Assembly (NCBI GenBank): GCA_023653785.1
Contig: JAMKCH010041555.1
Span: forward strand, 30,768-94,767
Origin: Ophioderma brevispina
Lineage: Eukaryota > Echinodermata > Ophiuroidea > Amphilepidida > Ophiodermatidae
Reading direction: 5' to 3'
Length of the DNA: 64,000 bases
Numbering within the stretch: position 1 is the first letter of the stretch; the number at the start of each line of letters is the position of its first letter. This document shows positions 11,476 to 23,003 of the stretch, piece by piece. The position numbers were made by a program, and so were the translations under genes. The notes below the pieces were generated by a model. The model made no database searches. It saw only the letters and a program-made list of their open reading frames with translations, and had not been told where the DNA came from.

Positions 11476-14400
11476 ATTTATGAAACAAATACAATATTTT
11501 GCTATTTTGAAAAGGCAATTACCGATAAGCATGATAAGCAATTATCAATACGAACCAATACTATACGGACAAAATTTGATAATGTAATTCAGTTATTCTC
11601 AAAGACACTGTGATAAACATGTGGCAGTTAAACACATTGTTATTCTAAAAAAAACCTTTTCACGATATTTGTTTTTACTTATTTGTAGATTCACGAAATC
11701 AGTAACGAAGAACATTATATCAAGTTAATATTATTGATACACGAGAGTCCATTGCGATGAGGAAATATAATATAAACACGGTATTTCAAATTAAAATGAA
11801 CCTTAAGAATTGAGCTTTATCTGTGAAACGTTCCAATTCATGCGCAAGAAAATACACAGGGGTTATATAGAGAGAATTAATTGTAGGTTTCATTGTATTG
11901 GTTTATTATGTATACACATACTGAAATTATAGTTCCCGTATACATGGTATTAAGTTTGAACAGATATTTCCAATTATATCTTCCCTCGCCCATAAAATCA
12001 ACTTAATAAACTTTATTGTTGAGCCATGAAAGATAACTCCACGCCTACCTTATCATAAATCTGTACATCCCTGACTGACTGAGTGACTGACTGGATGAAT
12101 GACTGTTTGATTGACAGATATCACAACCAGGTGTGAGGATCTTTACAAAAAAACGACTTTTTAACGAGAATGGAACGACCGACCTTGGAGGGTAATTGGC
12201 CTCCACTGTTACTTTGTGCATTGGTAGCATTTCTTAGACTTAAACACATAATAAGTATATTATATGCTTCACCCATCTGAAGATTTGTTTTTGTTTACTA
12301 TTGAATTGGACTCTGTATACACATATCAGTACATATTTATGTTATTTAGTAATTATACTATTTATACTGATATCATTAGCATCTATTTATGTTATTAAGT
12401 AATTATTTGGGTATGGTTTAGGATTATTCGTGTAGATATCTGTTGTTGCAGCTCTATTCACATATTGGATCTATGCCGAGAGGTGTAGATTCAACAAAGA
12501 GTCGCCAAATTAATGGCTTACTTTTGAAATCTGTTATAATATCTCTGTTAGAAAAAATCTTAAAAGTACGTAGGGGTGGGAATGATAGGTAGAATTTCTT
12601 GCGCTACATTATAACACGGGTGAACGTTGTTTACTTTGATGCTATGAACATTTAATATATGTCACATCGTACAAATAACCATTGATGTTGCATTTAATTG
12701 GAAATGATGTGAGTATCTACCAGAATCAGGGATTGCATGCCAAATTGGCTGATTAAGGGTTATTTGTTCAAGCAGGGAAAATTCAGGTCATGAAAATCTC
12801 CCATATATCTTATGGTATAGATGATTCTAGGCCAATGATCGTATTTTACGCAACTGCCTTTATAGCCTGAGTCCGTTATTGGTTAAAATACGCGCGCCCT
12901 ATTTTTTTTTTCTCGGTACATTGAGGTTTGCCATGCGCACGGTTGTATTTGGGGCACACCCCTCTCAAGAGTGGTTTAGCTTATAAACGTGGTTTGCATG
13001 TCTGGAAAATAATATCTTTTAGGTCCTGAAGATAAAATTGACCTTAATCGGGTTCTTGAAGTTGTATGACTGTGTTTTTTTAATTTTAAAATAAATTGGT
13101 AACTTTGTTGAAGCGTAATCTTTTGTTTGAGAGCTAACTTCAGAGAAATTCACGGACCATAACCATGATAACATATAAGCGAATTAAAATGGCCTGCATT
13201 TGTAAATCGCTTTAAAACGTAACACAATTGTGGTCCGGTTTTGTTAATTTCAAAGACACCTTTCTGACTATACAACTATTGAATTGTGCTATTATCTTAT
13301 TATACATCTTAATAAAACATGTAATTTGGTCCATATAAAGTTATGAATAATTTGGCCAAATTGGGAAATTCTGCGGGGGAAATTCTGGGATGATTGGAGA
13401 AAAAAGCACTCCAGATTGACAACATGAAATCCAAAATGGAGGATGATGTGGTAAAGAAATGCCATTCCATAGTCACATAGAGGCAACTATATCCACGTTA
13501 TTCTCGAATTCTCCCATTTGTGCCTGGTATCGTATTTACACCCTTGGTCAGTTGATGACTGTCGAGTGTGCATTTATCCTTTAACAGCAAGTCGATGTGA
13601 AATATACCATGGACGAATAGACGCGAAAGTGTATGGAATTGCGTATTTTCATGATATAACTGCGCCAGCAATATAATTCTTTTCACTTTCTTAAGGTCCA
13701 TGGCCCGATCGCAAATAGCCTCGTCCCCAGAAGCCCTAGATTTTACCGGAAGTGGTCAACATTTTGGTATCAGAAGAAAGCTACTATTTTTCTCATTTAC
13801 CCTATGAAATCTTAGAGCCAAAGGATGTTTGGTTTGGAAGTTATGAGCGAAAATGTGCCCCATTTTGGTCGACCAATATTATTTTACACAGTACTCTATG
13901 GGGCTTACAAAATCACGTTTTTAGCTCTCGCATCAAAACGGATTTAAATATCGGTGCGAAATTTTACAGATGGGGTTTTGGAGTGAAGGCCAATCTATCA
14001 AGATGAAAACTTCATATCCTTAAATCGGGCCATCCCCTTTTAACATTGTCTTTGTCAAGTTCTAGCAATGATTTAGACAGCTACACACGAATGCATAAGG
14101 CCCACGGGCCAGAATTCCGTGAGACTTTAATATTACTACCATTGTAATTTCTGTTTGTACTACCCCTATCACCACGTGTCTCTGAAGCGACGGAGAAATT
14201 AGCAACTAAACAAAACTGTGTTGATTCTGCCCTGTGTACCATCATTGCACATCAGATGCACCCATCTTGAACTTATTATCAGATAATCATGAGCCCCTTA
14301 AGGATAATGTCAACGGAGGATATATTGAAACTTCAACATCTCAGTTATTCTTTTGAAAGGTTCTCAATATGCCTTAGTTAAAGACAATTGCATGGACAAA

Positions 14401-14950
14401 CAATGCCTTAAGACGGTTGTCTTGTAGGTATATAGAATTGTAAGTTGGGATCGTTGCATGCCAACGATATATAAAGAAAGTGAACTTTCTAAGACACTTT
14501 TACTTTTACTATACAATGCATTCTATCTTGCAATTAGCTTGGATTTGTCCTATTGAGTCAATGTGATTACAATCAATGAGGTTAAACTCATTTGCTTGAA
14601 GTTTTCTTGTAAATGGGGTTCGAAAGCTGGTCAAGATATATGCGGTCAAATGGCCTACATTGATAATCTTCCAAATGAAATAATTTCGAGGCTCATTTAA
14701 CTCAAACTATTAACCAAACTAACAGAATACCAGCAAATTCAATGACCGCCATTATCCCGACTGTAATAGTTTGCTTTATGGTAATGATTATAGCTTAACT
14801 GTAGAATTTTTGCCGTTTCCAATTTACTGAACGATTATAATGGAGTTTGGAGGGTTTTAACCGTGACACCATTATGATCACAGGGTCTCTCAAATATAAA
14901 TACAGCGGGCAGTCATGTTTTTTTTCATACCCTGCTTGATTTAGAGGTCT
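11476..14950. other. No recognisable gene
   Basis: AT-rich DNA. A TGACTGACTG-like simple repeat lies at about 12070-12110. Frames at 13498-13701 (minus) and 13752-14006 (plus) are short and show no known motif. They cannot be supported as exons. Confidence 0.35.
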
Positions 14951-15011
14951 CATTTACAGATGTATTGTTGCGATTTCAACGGATTAACTGTGAAAATTGG
15001 ATTGCAACAAC

Positions 15012-15269
15012 CTTGCAGCGTGTCTCTTTGCAGGAGTCGGGTCACTGCCATTTTAAGTCTTGCTTTCAATACTTGTTCTCTAATACGACCAAGCAACTCA
15101 TGGTGTTCATCATTTCACATCCCTGCCAGCAAGGCGCGAAGCTCTAAGGCAATGCGGGGACCCTCTTTGAGCCCGTCGCGTCCGGGCTGGATGATATCAA
15201 GAAACGGCTCGCCGCGGGTCTTTTGGGTGGATAAAACGCCCAAGTCGTGGATATGCTTTACAAAACATG
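15012..15269 (-). pseudogene. Possible host exon with one in-frame TGA, family unknown
   Basis: One minus-strand frame stays open from about 15279 to below 14960 apart from a single TGA at 15115-15117. Before the stop it encodes residues including HIHDLGVLSTQKTRGEPF and then IALELRALLAGM. After the stop the frame continues with NDEHHELLGRIREQVLKARL and ends near LQRDTLQ. Both parts read like one charged, helix-forming protein. Codons are GC-rich (CGC, GGC, GAG, CTC, GCC), in sharp contrast to the surrounding AT-rich DNA. A plausible splice acceptor, GTATCTTAG, precedes the exon (exon start 15269), and a CAAG/GTTG donor follows at 15012/15011. I do not recognise the family. The TGA could be the true C-terminus, a pseudogene mutation, a sequencing error or, least likely, a recoded codon. 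Confidence 0.4.
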
Positions 15270-15289
15270 CTAAGATACACTAGCGGTTT

Positions 15290-16480
15290 GGATTCAATTT
15301 TTCTTTTAAAAAAACACAGTGCAACAGGACCAAAAGGCCGACGGTAAATTGGCTCCCTTAAGGTAGATTTATTAGTAGTGTACCGCTAAAATTAAGCGAG
15401 CATGCACGACGGGGAAACAAATTCACTTGTAGACAGTTTCTGAGTTTTCATGAAACTTGCTAGAGGAGGGGAAATATGGTGCTTTAGGCACAATCATGAA
15501 TGTATTATTGAACCAAAGGGCAATAATTTTGCAAATGAAATCCTGCCAAGAAATCCCGTGTACTTTATCCAAACTTAGCCCGAGCGGCATCGGTGCAGTT
15601 ATTTTGCTTCAAGCTGGCTTTTCTTTTGCCAACTAAACTGTATTAAAACACAACGATATGTAGGTGCCTTTGGTGAACTGATTTGCACGGGGCATTAGAC
15701 ACCGCGGAAGCCTCCTAGATAGACAAGATTGTAACTAAATTGAAATTCACGCTAGAAACAGCAACAATAAAGTGAAAATCTCACTGGTCTATGACAGGGA
15801 AAACATGATCCAAAGTTAGACATTTCAAATTGTACATATCGGTTTGTAAAAGACAGCTTTATAGTTCATTAGGCACGTTGCAAAAGGCCTGATGCGGTTT
15901 TACACTTTCAATTACCTTCCAACATGCAACAATCCGTCGGCTTTGAAATAAATCTCATTTCGAAAGTGACAGTTTAACAATCATATATGCCCGTTTCAGG
16001 CATTTCTTCAAAAAGAATCCAACCTTTACAGTAAAAATAGTCAGAACGGCGAGTTTAACGTGTTATTAATTATGTGCTTAATAATACCTTAAGTCCTTGA
16101 TTCTACTAAATAAGGTGCACTGATATCGTATAATCCAGACCTATAGTGTTAAAACGTGTGAATAAATTCAGGGAAGTTTATTTTTAACCCAAATTTATGA
16201 CAACATTAAGCACTGATTTTATGAAAAAACTTCGAACAATTCCTAGTAATTGGTAGTCTTGAAACATACTTTTTGTATTGAGTCTTTGTTAATAATTGTA
16301 AGCTAGCATGAATATGTGCTGGGATGCTATTTTTAAACCCACGCAAATGCCTTTATGTCATGATCTGTGTACTTAGTCCGGGGAGAGATATTTTTTCATC
16401 ATAGCGAAACTACCTCAGAGTCACTGGCGAAGTTCACGATCTGTCATGCCTTGATTACTTGTAATGAACAGTTGTCTGTA
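15290..16480. other. No recognisable gene
   Basis: AT-rich sequence. If the exon at 15012-15269 is real, this would be upstream intron or flank on the minus strand. No further exon with similar codon use was found. Confidence 0.35.
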
Positions 16481-16935
16481 TGAGCTTTTATATCTTTTAC
16501 ACTGCAAAAATGGTGATCAGAAATTAAACACTTTTCTAAACACTATTGTACACCACGTTTTTAAAACATTTGAAATATCTGTTTAATATCTAAACACCTT
16601 ATATCTAAACATGTTAAAAACCTAAACATGTTTAGGCATTTGACATTAGGTGTTTACACATTTGACGGCAAGTGTTTTTATGAGCTTTTATATCTTTTAC
16701 ACTGCAAAAACAGTGATCAGAAATTAAACACTTTTCTAAACACTATTTTGCACCACGTTTCTAAACACTTTTGAAATATCTGTTTAATATCTAAACACAT
16801 TATATAAACATATTAAAAACCTAAACATATTTAGGCATTTGACATTAGGTGTTTACACATTTGACGGCAAGTGTTTAGAAATTTGACATGTTTAATATCT
16901 AAACACTAATTTGCACCACGTTTCTAAACACTATT
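16481..16935. repeat. 200-bp tandem duplication rich in AAACACTT/AAGTGTTT words
   Basis: Unit 1 (16481-16680) and unit 2 (from 16681) both begin TGAGCTTTTATATCTTTTAC, giving a 200-bp period. They stay near-identical through GATCAGAAATTAAACAC, CATTTGACATTAGGTGTTT and TTTGACGGCAAGTGTTT. A partial third fragment follows to about 16935. Each unit is internally palindromic (CCTAAACATG versus CATGTTTAGG). Low divergence suggests a recent duplication of a fold-back element. Confidence 0.9.
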
Positions 16936-17502
16936 TTTTAAGGTACAGAGTCCGTGTCTCCGAATTTCCATGCCTGAAGACATGGAGAAATGAGACCTAA
17001 AGTGCGAGATTGTTATCCAGTACACTCAACAAAAATAGGACATGACTAAAAAAAACATGGCTGAGCGAATTAAAAACTTCTTGCATTGGGACAGAACATG
17101 GCCTTAATGATGTTCTAGAAGTGACTTGTATGAAGACAAGTGCTCGGTATGTGACTATTGAAGGGCTCTCAAGACTTCGGAAGACTTGTCTCATAGAATA
17201 TGTCTTTAAGTAAGATCCAGTGTTTATTAGTATAATTTATAGTCATCATTAACGGAATATCTTTATAAATTAAGACAATATTTCTACAGAAAACCAAATC
17301 CCTTTGAGATTTGAAACAAAATCTGTTCTCTTATATTATTTGGAATATGAACGGGATGGAAATAGGTTTAAAAACACCCAAAATAACAAACTGAGAGAAC
17401 GCACCCTATATAGGTATTTCAGTTGTGACATCCGTCATTTATTAAGATATTCAATAATTATAAACTTTATCCCATGTTTTGCCAAGTATAACAGTCCTTC
17501 TT
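16936..17502. other. No recognisable feature
   Basis: AT-rich. Short frames at 16997-17194 and 17304-17582 have no recognisable domain, and the second runs into the MITE that begins at 17503. Confidence 0.35.
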
Positions 17503-17866
17503 TTAAAGGTGCAACAAGAGATTTTGAGGCAACAAAATATTGTGTCATAAGAGTAATTTCATATAGATTAGACACTCAATAGATTTCTTAACCTTGTATT
17601 TCGCTACAGAGATGTCTTAAAATAGAGAAAAAAGGTGATTTTGATTTGCTTATATTTTCAATATAAAACATAGGCTGAATTTTGTATTTGCTCCTATACG
17701 AAATTAGAAATTTCAAAATTTTTGTACCAAGGAAACATATCTCAGCTTAATCCTTTCAGATGGGGAAGTTTTTGATAGAAACCTTTACAATCAGAGCAGA
17801 AATCGGTACTTTCAATTTTTAAGGGACACCTGATATGTGAAATCTCTCGTTGCAAAACACCTTTAA
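17503..17866 (+). mobile_element. TTAA-flanked MITE, family 2 (AGGTGCAAC termini)
   Basis: TTAA at 17503-17506 and at 17863-17866 bound the element. The left end is AGGTGCAACAAGAGATTT. The right end is AAATCTCTCGTTGCAAAACACCT, its imperfect inverted copy. The interior matches, in opposite orientation, the copies at 23935-24444 and 26096-26607 (for example AAAAGGTGATTTTGATTTGC and TATTTGCTCCTATACGAAAT). About 360 bp, non-coding. Confidence 0.8.
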
Positions 17867-18082
17867 CAACGGTTCTGCATGCCTATAGCTCTAGCTTATA
17901 CGTTTCTCCAGCTAACAATCTACTTAAGATAGCTGGCATAACTGGTAACCACACAAACTTTCTTTTGCACCAAGATGGTATAACAATAACATCTTCCAAC
18001 AGCGACATGTCATATGTCATGTTCTCTAACTATCTGTATAGAAAATAATCATTTGTGCAAGTGGAATTCTACGAAAAGTCGG

Positions 18083-18231
18083 GTAGACGTTTCATATAAA
18101 AGTCCTATGGATGCAAATGAGGTATTACAATTGATTCCGTCATGCACTGTATGACGTTGTGCAGTAGCGCTTGACGGAATGAATGGCAATACCTCATTTG
18201 CATCCATGGGACTTCAATATGAAACGTCTAC
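18083..18231. repeat. 149-bp imperfect palindrome
   Basis: The left arm starts GTAGACGTTTCATATAAAAG and continues ATGGATGCAAATGAGGTATT, ending ATTCCGTCA. The right arm starts TGACGGAAT and ends AATATGAAACGTCTAC. The arms are about 60 bp with a ~30-bp centre and would fold as a long hairpin. It could be a fold-back MITE or a hairpin RNA source. No conserved microRNA seed is recognised. Confidence 0.75.
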
Positions 18232-18577
18232 CAAAAGTGGTCTCAGATTCTATTGTGCAATATAGATTACGGGTTGTCATAAAAAGTGACATGAGTGAGG
18301 GCGTGCTGTAATATTATGACCAGATAACATCTAGACCCGTTGATTGTGCCAGCTGCTCGACCTTATTGAAACACAATTTTCACAACATTATTATGATTTT
18401 CCCGAAGCTATTATCGCAAGAAGTGCTTTCATCTGCCTGGAATGGTAAATTAGAATTCAAATCTTTTTATTTACATACCAATTTTTGTGATTACTCATTT
18501 TCCGCTTATTCTTCTTATTCTTCTTTGTTCTTTGTTTCTATTTCTACTAAATTTTTTGCCACTTAAGTTCAGCCACC

Positions 18578-18990
18578 TTTTCGAAAAAAATACTCCAAGA
18601 TTCTTCAAGCTCGTAAAAACATAGTTTTTTGCAAGGGAAGAGGTGAAGGGTTTCAATAAACCTCATAATAAACCCTTTTATTAGGAAGCGGTCATTATTT
18701 ACGCCAGAGGGAATGGAGGCGAGAAAATCGCGTCCGTTCAAGAATTTCACATATTCCTCCCTGATTTTATGAAGCTTCTCCATTTTAATAGTTCATGTCC
18801 CTATACTCTCTCCTTGTCGTTCTCCCCTCTCAAATCCTCCATTTTCCATGGCGTAAATAATGACCCCTCCCTAATAAGAGGGTTTACTATGAAATTTATT
18901 GAATACCTCATAATATTCACCTCATCCCTTGTACAAAAATAATTATGTTCTTACGAGCTAGAAGAATCTTGGAGCATTGTTTTCGAAAAT
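18578..18990. repeat. Inverted repeat, ~130-bp arms with ~140-bp spacer
   Basis: The left arm (18578-18706) contains CTCCAAGATTCTTCAAGCTC, CAAGGGAAGAGGTGAAGG and GGTCATTATTTACGCCA. The right arm (18849-18990) contains their reverse complements with mismatches: TGGCGTAAATAATGACC, CACCTCATCCCTTGTAC and GAGCTAGAAGAATCTTGGAG. Short frames here are by-products. It is probably a fold-back element whose ends I cannot define precisely. Confidence 0.75.
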
Positions 18991-19520
18991 ATCAAAATGT
19001 GTTTGTGGACGCAGAAAGGGAATTATCAAGTGGTTTGACTGCTAGGGTATGTCGTCAATTGTGTGCATCTGAAATTAAAATTGGGTGATCTTTCTCTCTC
19101 CCTCCCCCTGTCTCTCTCATAATGTCGCCATATCATCTGGGAGATATTGGGTTAGATGTGAGGGCAAACAGTCAATTGGAGTAAGTTCAAAGATCAACAC
19201 CTAAACGAATAAAAATCTTTTTAAAAGGAAAGAGCGAGCAAAATAGAAATTTCCAGTTGAAAGGTATGTATACTTATAGCTTATTGCATTTATATTTCCA
19301 CAATAAACACATCATGATCTTTCGAGGTTGGAGAGAAATAGTTCTTATATAAGTCGTGCCATTTTTTTGTAATAAACAAATCAAATTTACACAACTTTTT
19401 AAACGTTATTAAAAGAAATAAAATCAAGACAGTTTTTGAAAAATCTGATAAACTTGATCGCTATATGGCAAGTGGCGTGAGCGAAGTGAACGTAGTACGA
19501 TCTGGTGCGGCGGACCGCTA

Positions 19521-19856
19521 ACTGTAAAAGTCAACCGATAACACTTTTTTTACTGTAAAAGTCAACCGATAACACTTTTTAAACACTTAAACGTGTTAAT
19601 CTTTATATTTTACACAAGGCGGCGGTGCACATGTTTAACACTAAAATATGTTAAAACAGGCGTTAGTGTTAATGATTATTAACGCTTAATATTGCCCAGA
19701 AGTAACACCTTAAAGTGTTAAAAATCAATAACACTAACACCTGTTTTAACATGTTTAGTGTTAATCCTCTGCCACACCTGCTATACCTTTGGGTGTAAAA
19801 TATAAAAGTTAACACATTGAAATGTTTAAAAAGTGTTATCCGTTGACTTTTACAGT
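19521..19856. repeat. Fold-back element, near-complete palindrome (ACTGTAAAAGTCAAC ends)
   Basis: The ends are ACTGTAAAAGTCAACCGATA and its inverted copy GTTATCCGTTGACTTTTACAGT. The arms extend inward through GTTTAACACTAAAATATG and its complement ACATGTTTAGTGTTAA, so almost the whole 336 bp is palindromic. The left terminus occurs twice in tandem (19521-19550 and 19552-19580), an unusual end duplication. Interior words are TTAACAC and GTGTTAA. Non-coding. Confidence 0.85.
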
Positions 19857-19869
19857 GCGGGAACGTTGG

Positions 19870-20239
19870 GGGCCAGAGATATCAGGATATACAGAACAAA
19901 ATTAATATAAAAAGATAATAATAAGGATACCTAATACTATGTTTTTAATGATAAATTAACCCTTACAAAATATAAGTATGAGAGAAAACAAATATTTAGA
20001 GGTTAACGAAGATTTAATACAAGCTGTCAATAATATGAAAATTGCCTGCAAAATTGTCATAGCTTCTCATTAAGAAAATAGTTTCTAAATCTATAATGCT
20101 TAATATTGTAGTGTAGTTTTAATACATAAAATACATATACAGCTTCTAATGACATTAATTTAAAATATTTTAAAAAGCAATACGAATCATTGTTATGAAT
20201 TATTTTAAGAAAATTGCTCAACCACATTGTTTACAAACA
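19870..20239. other. No recognisable feature
   Basis: Very AT-rich DNA with no frame, repeat family or RNA gene that I recognise. Confidence 0.35.
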
Positions 20240-20480
20240 GGTGGTGCAAATATTTCCTGAGGAAAATCTATATTTTGCGCTGCTTAAAAGTTGTGTAAAA
20301 TATGAGTTGTTAAGCACATGAACGTAGCTAGGTGTGTAAGAAACAAAAATAAATATAAATTTGCGTAAATTGATGTACACATTTACCAAAATTGTGTAAA
20401 CTTGTTTTCTTTCTTTACACAGCTAATTGCTATAGGTTCATATACTAAACAACCTCATATGTTTACACAACCTTAATGGA
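20240..20480. repeat. Degenerate element with TTACACAA/TTGTGTAA words
   Basis: GTGTAAAATATG, ACATTTACCAAAATTGTGTAA, CTTTACACAGC and GTTTACACAACC occur in both orientations across this stretch. The pattern resembles the self-similar word structure of the fold-back elements nearby. Boundaries are uncertain. Confidence 0.4.
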
Positions 20481-20829
20481 TTTACGGTGTGTCATAGATA
20501 AAGATGCCCATATTTTGAAATTGCCCGGACTGGTCTGTAATCATCTTACTATACCTTCGCATACCATTTACATTGTATAGTTTCTCTTTACCCACCATTT
20601 CCTTTTTAAAAGAATTTTGTTTATAATACACCGCCAACGACGATCTGCGAGTGGTGCAGAGGTCAGTGGTGGTGCCCAAACAGTTTAAGCATCCATTGAT
20701 CGGAGGCAAGTTTTGGGGAAGTTAAAAAAGTGGGCGAGTTATGAGATGGCGCAGTTTTTTTTAAGTTAAAAATGGCGAGGTTCCCTCCCCCACGAAGTCA
20801 GACTGAACAAGCAAGAAGTCACGGAGTGT

Positions 20830-21000
20830 TACGCCGAAAAGCGTCTGTGACTGTCGAATCGCGTGATTTCGGCATCAGTCTGTCGAAATACCGTGATATC
20901 ACACTTTTTCGGCACTAAATTTATGCCGAAACCATAACGTTATTTCGCCCTAAGAGCAAGAGTGTCGAAATCACGTAAATTCGACCAGCATACCGTTTTT
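20830..21000. repeat. Cluster of CGTGATTTCGGC-type inverted words
   Basis: CGCGTGATTTCGGCATCAG, GAAATACCGTGATATCAC, TTTATGCCGAAACC and GTCGAAATCACG recur in both orientations. Related words (GCCGAAATTGCGTGACGG) open each unit of the 22.6-26.9 kb duplication. Probably a small palindromic repeat. Confidence 0.45.
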
Positions 21001-21359
21001 CCCCGGTCGGGATTGGCCCGCTCTCTGCCTGCGCAATGCCTGCGCTGAGGCTAAGCAGGTACTAGAGCTTGTATCGGAATCAACCAGGCCGTCGATAGAC
21101 ATTTTCTCAGGGGGGTGTAAGTGAAGAAGAAAATGTTCTTGCTGCAGTAAGAGTCCTGGACGCGTGTTTGTGAGCGACTAATAAAAACAATAAACTAACG
21201 GCGCACGGTTCGGGCCCACTTAAGGGGCTGTTGGAAATTGTCCTAAGGAGATGCTCTTACAGACCATTCTTTCTTGATCGTTTAACTGCACCCGGCAAGT
21301 GGCTTGACACAATCGTGCGCAAACGGTACAGCCTGAACGGGTACGGGTGGGGTACAGGG

Positions 21360-21890
21360 GACCCGCCTTTAGGGCCCTGCGGGGTTTGCAGGGGCAGAGC
21401 CCCTGCGGGGGGTCCGGGGGTGGAGCCCCCGGAAGCTCTTGGATTTAAGCTATTCGAACCTCAAAAAGACCACTGTCTTGAGGGGTTAATAGTGTAACAA
21501 CAAGTAAAAGACCCGACGTTAAAGACTGGTTTTAACTTTGCTCACTGAGACAGGCAGTCTATGTATAAGCTGTACTGCCAAAGGAATTGCATATAGCGAG
21601 CGCAAGTCTTTAATGGGTGTGTGCAGGAGCAGAGCCCTTCTGGGGGGTCCAGGGGCGAAAGCCCCCCGGAAGCTCTTGGAATAAAGCTATTCCGACCCTT
21701 CAAGCTTACCAACTTTTTGAGGGGGTCAATGGGATCCAATTCAAAGAAAAAGACTGGTTTTCTTAAATTGCTCACTATACGGGCGGATAAGCTGTACCGC
21801 GAAGGGGAACTATAAACATTATAGCTTGCGCCATGTCTTTAACGGATGCGGGGCCCCCCCCGGGAAAGCTCTTGGATTTCGCTATAAGAA
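21360..21890. repeat. GC-rich degenerate direct repeat (GGGGTCCGGGGG...AGCTCTTGGA)
   Basis: Three related blocks end in GGAAGCTCTTGGATTTAAGC-like sequence, at about 21400-21460, 21635-21700 and 21850-21885. Each is preceded by a G/C palindrome (GGTCCGGGGGTGGAGCCCCC; GGTCCAGGGGCGAAAGCCCC) and followed by TATTCGAACC/TATTCCGACC. Two blocks also share the flank GACTGGTTTT...TTGCTCACT and GCTGTACYGC. The spacing is about 220-250 bp. The plus-strand frame rich in Gly/Pro is an artefact of this composition. Confidence 0.7.
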
Positions 21891-22254
21891 AGGTTTTTTG
21901 AATTTTTAGGTAGTAATTAATTCAAATGACAGCCAGTAGACATATAAGTTTATGGCTGTGCTGGGGGCTAGGAATATCGATCCCTACCACATTTTTTCTT
22001 GACCACTGTCAGTTCCCGACAGAAAATTCCCCTTATGTAGACCAAACTTGGGGAATGGCCAATGGCTACCCTCGGGATTTCTCAAATTATTTTAAAATTG
22101 TGATCAAGTACTGTTGGCACAGTAGCAATTCTATGATTACGTTGGACTTAAGCTTGGAACAAATCTAATGGCTGAGGGGAAGCAAATATCTGTGATATTG
22201 GGTTGGATTTATGTAAGTCTGGAGTTCAATTCATGCGTTCTGTCGTGTTCTATT

Positions 22255-22372
22255 TTTTGTTTCATTCCGTATTCCACTTTCTCTCTTTCTTTTCTCTTCT
22301 CTTACCTCTTTCTGTTCTCTTTCTTCTTCTTCCCTCGCTCTCTCTTCCCTTCCCTTTTTCTTTCTTCTCTTT
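22255..22372. repeat. Polypyrimidine tract
   Basis: C/T-rich (TTTCTCTTCTCTTACC, CCCTTCCCTTTTTCTTTC), about 115 bp. It explains the Phe/Ser-rich frame at 22168-22518. Confidence 0.85.
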
Positions 22373-22725
22373 TTGAGCATCGTGGGGGTGTCACCCCACC
22401 CACCCCCATGGCGACTGGGACATGGACATCAACAACCGGCTTGCCTTGTCATAATATGTGTATTTCGCGCGGGGATCACAGTTCAAGCCTTGATTGTTTA
22501 CCGGGGGATTGTTTATAATTCACTTGTTTTTTGTGATAATGCGCGACCGCATGTGATCAGCTGATTTGGTCAGTCCCACACCTACAATCAGCATGATCGG
22601 GGTCCAAATGTAAGCGCTGCATGCATGCACAAACTATCCGTTGAATATTTCACTTGTCACCAGTTGCCGAAATTGCGTGACGGTCAAGCATTTCAGACGA
22701 TCACGCATTTCGGCCGTAACCGGGG

Positions 22726-22975
22726 GCGAGGTTACGGAAACACCCTGAGTCCTGCTGGCGAGTGAAGTACGGAAACACCATTTAGTCTGCTGGCGAGATA
22801 CGGAAACACACCATTTAGTTCTGCTGGCGAGTTACAGAAACACCATGAAGTCCTCCTGGCGAGTTACGGAAACACTATTAAGTCCTGCTGGCGAGTACGG
22901 AGACACCACTTAGTAGTTCTGAGGCGAGTTACAGCAAACCCATCTAGTCCTGATGGCGCGTAAGGAAACAAGCAA
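22726..22975. repeat. 32-bp minisatellite in unit A
   Basis: About seven to eight copies of a unit of the form GCGAGTTACGGAAACACC + ATTTAGTCCTGCTG. Individual copies carry substitutions and indels. The array is repeated in unit B at about 24871-25090. Confidence 0.9.
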
Positions 22976-23003
22976 AAATGCGCACCACAACAAAACAATG
23001 AAA

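Noticed and set aside
15115..15117. Selenocysteine codon
   Set aside because: No SECIS-like structure was seen and the family is unknown; a pseudogene lesion, natural stop or sequence error is more likely.
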